Shown here piece by piece: positions 62,596-64,000 of a DNA stretch of 64,000 nt. The position numbers and the translations under genes are program-made. This DNA comes from Flammeovirgaceae bacterium (lineage in GTDB: Bacteria > Bacteroidota > Bacteroidia > Cytophagales > Cyclobacteriaceae). Where the stretch lies: assembly GCA_021298015.1 (NCBI GenBank), contig JAJTGY010000012.1, positions 1-64,000 on the forward strand. Direction: 5' to 3'. The first letter of the stretch is position 1; every line of letters begins with the position of its first letter. The notes beneath the pieces are model-generated. The model was not told the DNA's origin and ran no database searches. It saw only the letters and a list, made by a program, of their open reading frames with translations.

Positions 62596-64000
62596 GTGGG
62601 AAAAATAAAAAATCTGGCTTCGGAAACTGCGATTTATGGGCTTGGCACCATTATTCCACGCCTAATCAATTATTTTTTGGTCATCCCCCACACCCGGATT
62701 TTTCTCCCCGAGGCCTATGGAATTATCACCAACCTGTATGCCTACGCAGGATTTCTAAATGTTGTGCTTTTGTTTGGCATGGAAACCGCCTTTTTCCGGT
62801 TTGCCAATAAACCGGGAGCTGATCGGAACAGGGTCTTTCAACTGGCCCAGACAGTGGTCGTGGGCATTGCTCTTCCGATTTCGCTGGTGATTGGGCTCAA
62901 TGCCCGTTTTCTGGCCAAAACCCTGGGCTTTGCGGGCCACCCGGAGTACCTCCAGTATCTGGCGGGCATCGTTTTACTGGATGCCCTTGTCGCCATTCCC
63001 TTTGCCCGATGGAGGCAGGAAAAAAAAGCGACCTTATTTTCAATTGCCAAAGTCACCAATGTTCTCGTACTGGTGGGATTGAACTACCTATTTCTTTTTT
63101 CCAGGTGGTTTGAGCCTGCCCGGGGCGTGGGTTATGTTTTACTCGCCAATCTGTTGGCCAATGCTCTTTTTCTAATCTTCCTAGGCAAGAGCTTGCTTTC
63201 CTGGCGCCCGGCCTGGAACCAGGAACAAACCGGGCACATGCTTCGGTATGCCTATCCGGTAATGTTGATGGGACTGGCCGGCATGACCAACGAGTTGTTC
63301 TCTCGCATTTGCATTGAGTGGTGGTGGCCGGTGGATTTTCAGGGCCACTCCGCACAATATGCATTGGGCGTATTTGGTGCCTGCTACAAGTATGCTGTGT
63401 TCATGAATCTTGTGGTAATGGCCTTTCGCTACGCAGCCGAACCTTTTTTCTTTTCGAACGCCAACGACAAGCACTCTCCTGCCCTCTTTGCAAAAGTAAA
63501 CCACTACTTTATTGTAGCCGGCTGTTTCATTGTTCTGGTGGTAACTGTCAATCTCGATTGGCTGAAGTGGATGCTCCGCTCACCGGCCTATCATGAAGGT
63601 CTTGATATTGTCATCATCTTATTGATCGCGTATTTGTTTATGGGCGTTTACTATAATTTTTCTGCGTGGTTCAAGATCACAGACCGAACCCATTTCGGCA
63701 CCTGGTTCACCGCGCTAGGTGCCCTCATTACCATTGGCGGCAACTACTTTCTAATTCCCATTGCCGGCTACTATGGAAGCGCCTGGGTAACCCTGGCTTG
63801 CAGCGGATTCATGATGGTAGCCTGTTACACATTTGGCCAGCGGTATTTTCCTGTACCCTATCAGGTGGGAAAGGGTTTGGCTTATTTATTGTTAGCCTGC
63901 GGGCTGATTGGGTTGTCCAATACGTGGGCGTTTAACGCGCAGTGGCAAACCACGATGTACCACTTATTTTTATGTTTGATTTACCTGGTGGTGGCCTGGC
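62596..64000 (+). CDS. Wzx-type flippase, 3' end outside the window
   Basis: An open frame from GTG 62596 (VGKIKNLASETAIYGLGTII) runs to the end of the window without a stop (468 codons), so the gene is truncated by the window edge. An in-frame stop at 62587-62589 excludes an earlier start. It has about 12-13 hydrophobic segments, with RLINYFLVIPHTRIFLPEAY near the N-terminus and YAYPVMLMGLAGMTNEL mid-way, and a C-terminal pair with YFPVPYQVGKGLAYLLLA. This is the MOP-superfamily pattern of polysaccharide or lipid flippases, and it resembles Bacteroidota members next to dut and nucleotidyltransferase genes. It may start a second polysaccharide locus. Confidence 0.85.
   Translation, partial: MGKIKNLASETAIYGLGTIIPRLINYFLVIPHTRIFLPEAYGIITNLYAYAGFLNVVLLFGMETAFFRFANKPGADRNRVFQLAQTVVVGIALPISLVIGLNARFLAKTLGFAGHPEYLQYLAGIVLLDALVAIPFARWRQEKKATLFSIAKVTNVLVLVGLNYLFLFSRWFEPARGVGYVLLANLLANALFLIFLGKSLLSWRPAWNQEQTGHMLRYAYPVMLMGLAGMTNELFSRICIEWWWPVDFQGHSAQYALGVFGACYKYAVFMNLVVMAFRYAAEPFFFSNANDKHSPALFAKVNHYFIVAGCFIVLVVTVNLDWLKWMLRSPAYHEGLDIVIILLIAYLFMGVYYNFSAWFKITDRTHFGTWFTALGALITIGGNYFLIPIAGYYGSAWVTLACSGFMMVACYTFGQRYFPVPYQVGKGLAYLLLACGLIGLSNTWAFNAQWQTTMYHLFLCLIYLVVAW

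Overview
The window looks like a chromosomal piece of a Bacteroidota bacterium, most likely from the Cytophagales. The evidence is a fused SecDF, type IX secretion (T9SS) C-terminal sorting domains on two secreted proteins, a GldI-like FKBP lipoprotein, DUF2723, DUF6787 and GWxTD proteins, SDR-type threonine dehydrogenase, an ATP synthase beta-epsilon pair split from the other atp genes, the order hpt-adk-obgE, and promoters of the Bacteroidota form TTG/TTTG-N18..21-TAnnTTTG. Hand counts on sample lines give roughly 50% G+C in housekeeping stretches, and lower values in parts of the sugar cluster and in the middle of one ABC permease. I see no rRNA, tRNA, CRISPR array, insertion sequence, integrase or prophage gene. 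No stretch over 300 bases lacks a gene.

Layout. 0.1-10.7 kb is a minus-strand run of eight genes for a surface polysaccharide or glycolipid: a Wzx-type flippase, a methyltransferase, a FemAB/GNAT-like transferase, a degenerate polysaccharide-deacetylase-like protein, an FkbM methyltransferase and two GT4 glycosyltransferases. It ends in a large PKD-repeat T9SS cargo protein. 10.8-18.2 kb continues with a lone plus-strand glycosyltransferase, a polytopic Wzy-like membrane protein, a TPR protein, an unknown membrane protein and a 983-residue DUF2723 (GT117-type) protein. 18.2-22.1 kb holds a secreted DUF3299-like protein, gcvP and ndk. 22.2-26.4 kb is a plus-strand run: nrnA, two FKBP lipoprotein genes (the second frameshifted), rdgB, udk and a small membrane protein. 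26.5-33.0 kb carries secDF, nhaD and an OmpR/histidine-kinase pair. 33.2-43.4 kb is a mixed stretch: prfC, a GWxTD protein, a methyltransferase, an M28 peptidase, a second DUF3299-like protein, sdaAA, upp, an M42 peptidase and a GH109-type oxidoreductase-fold glycosidase.

43.4-47.4 kb is the core run hpt-adk-obgE-grpE-dnaJ. 47.6-52.1 kb holds a secreted beta-solenoid-like protein, an ABC ATPase/permease pair and an orphan histidine kinase. 52.3-54.1 kb is atpD-atpC. 54.3-60.3 kb is on the minus strand: a FtsX/MacB-type permease with its PadR regulator, a lipoprotein, a DUF6787 protein, an RluA-type pseudouridine synthase, kbl and a small conserved protein. 60.35-64 kb has tdh, a second T9SS protein and a flippase that runs off the end.

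Connections. Tdh and Kbl turn threonine into glycine and acetyl-CoA. GcvP decarboxylates glycine and SdaA deaminates serine, so the window holds several pieces of Thr/Gly/Ser breakdown. Upp, Udk, Hpt, Adk, Ndk and RdgB cover nucleotide salvage and clean-up. The observations I rate highest are a DnaJ that has lost both halves of zinc centre I but kept zinc centre II, a one-base frameshift in an FKBP gene whose repaired frame meets rdgB exactly, an ABC permease whose middle differs in composition from its ends, a paralogous pair of secreted CxFCG proteins, and a PKD domain that appears split by a propeller-like insert. I found no clear-cut wholly new multi-gene system.
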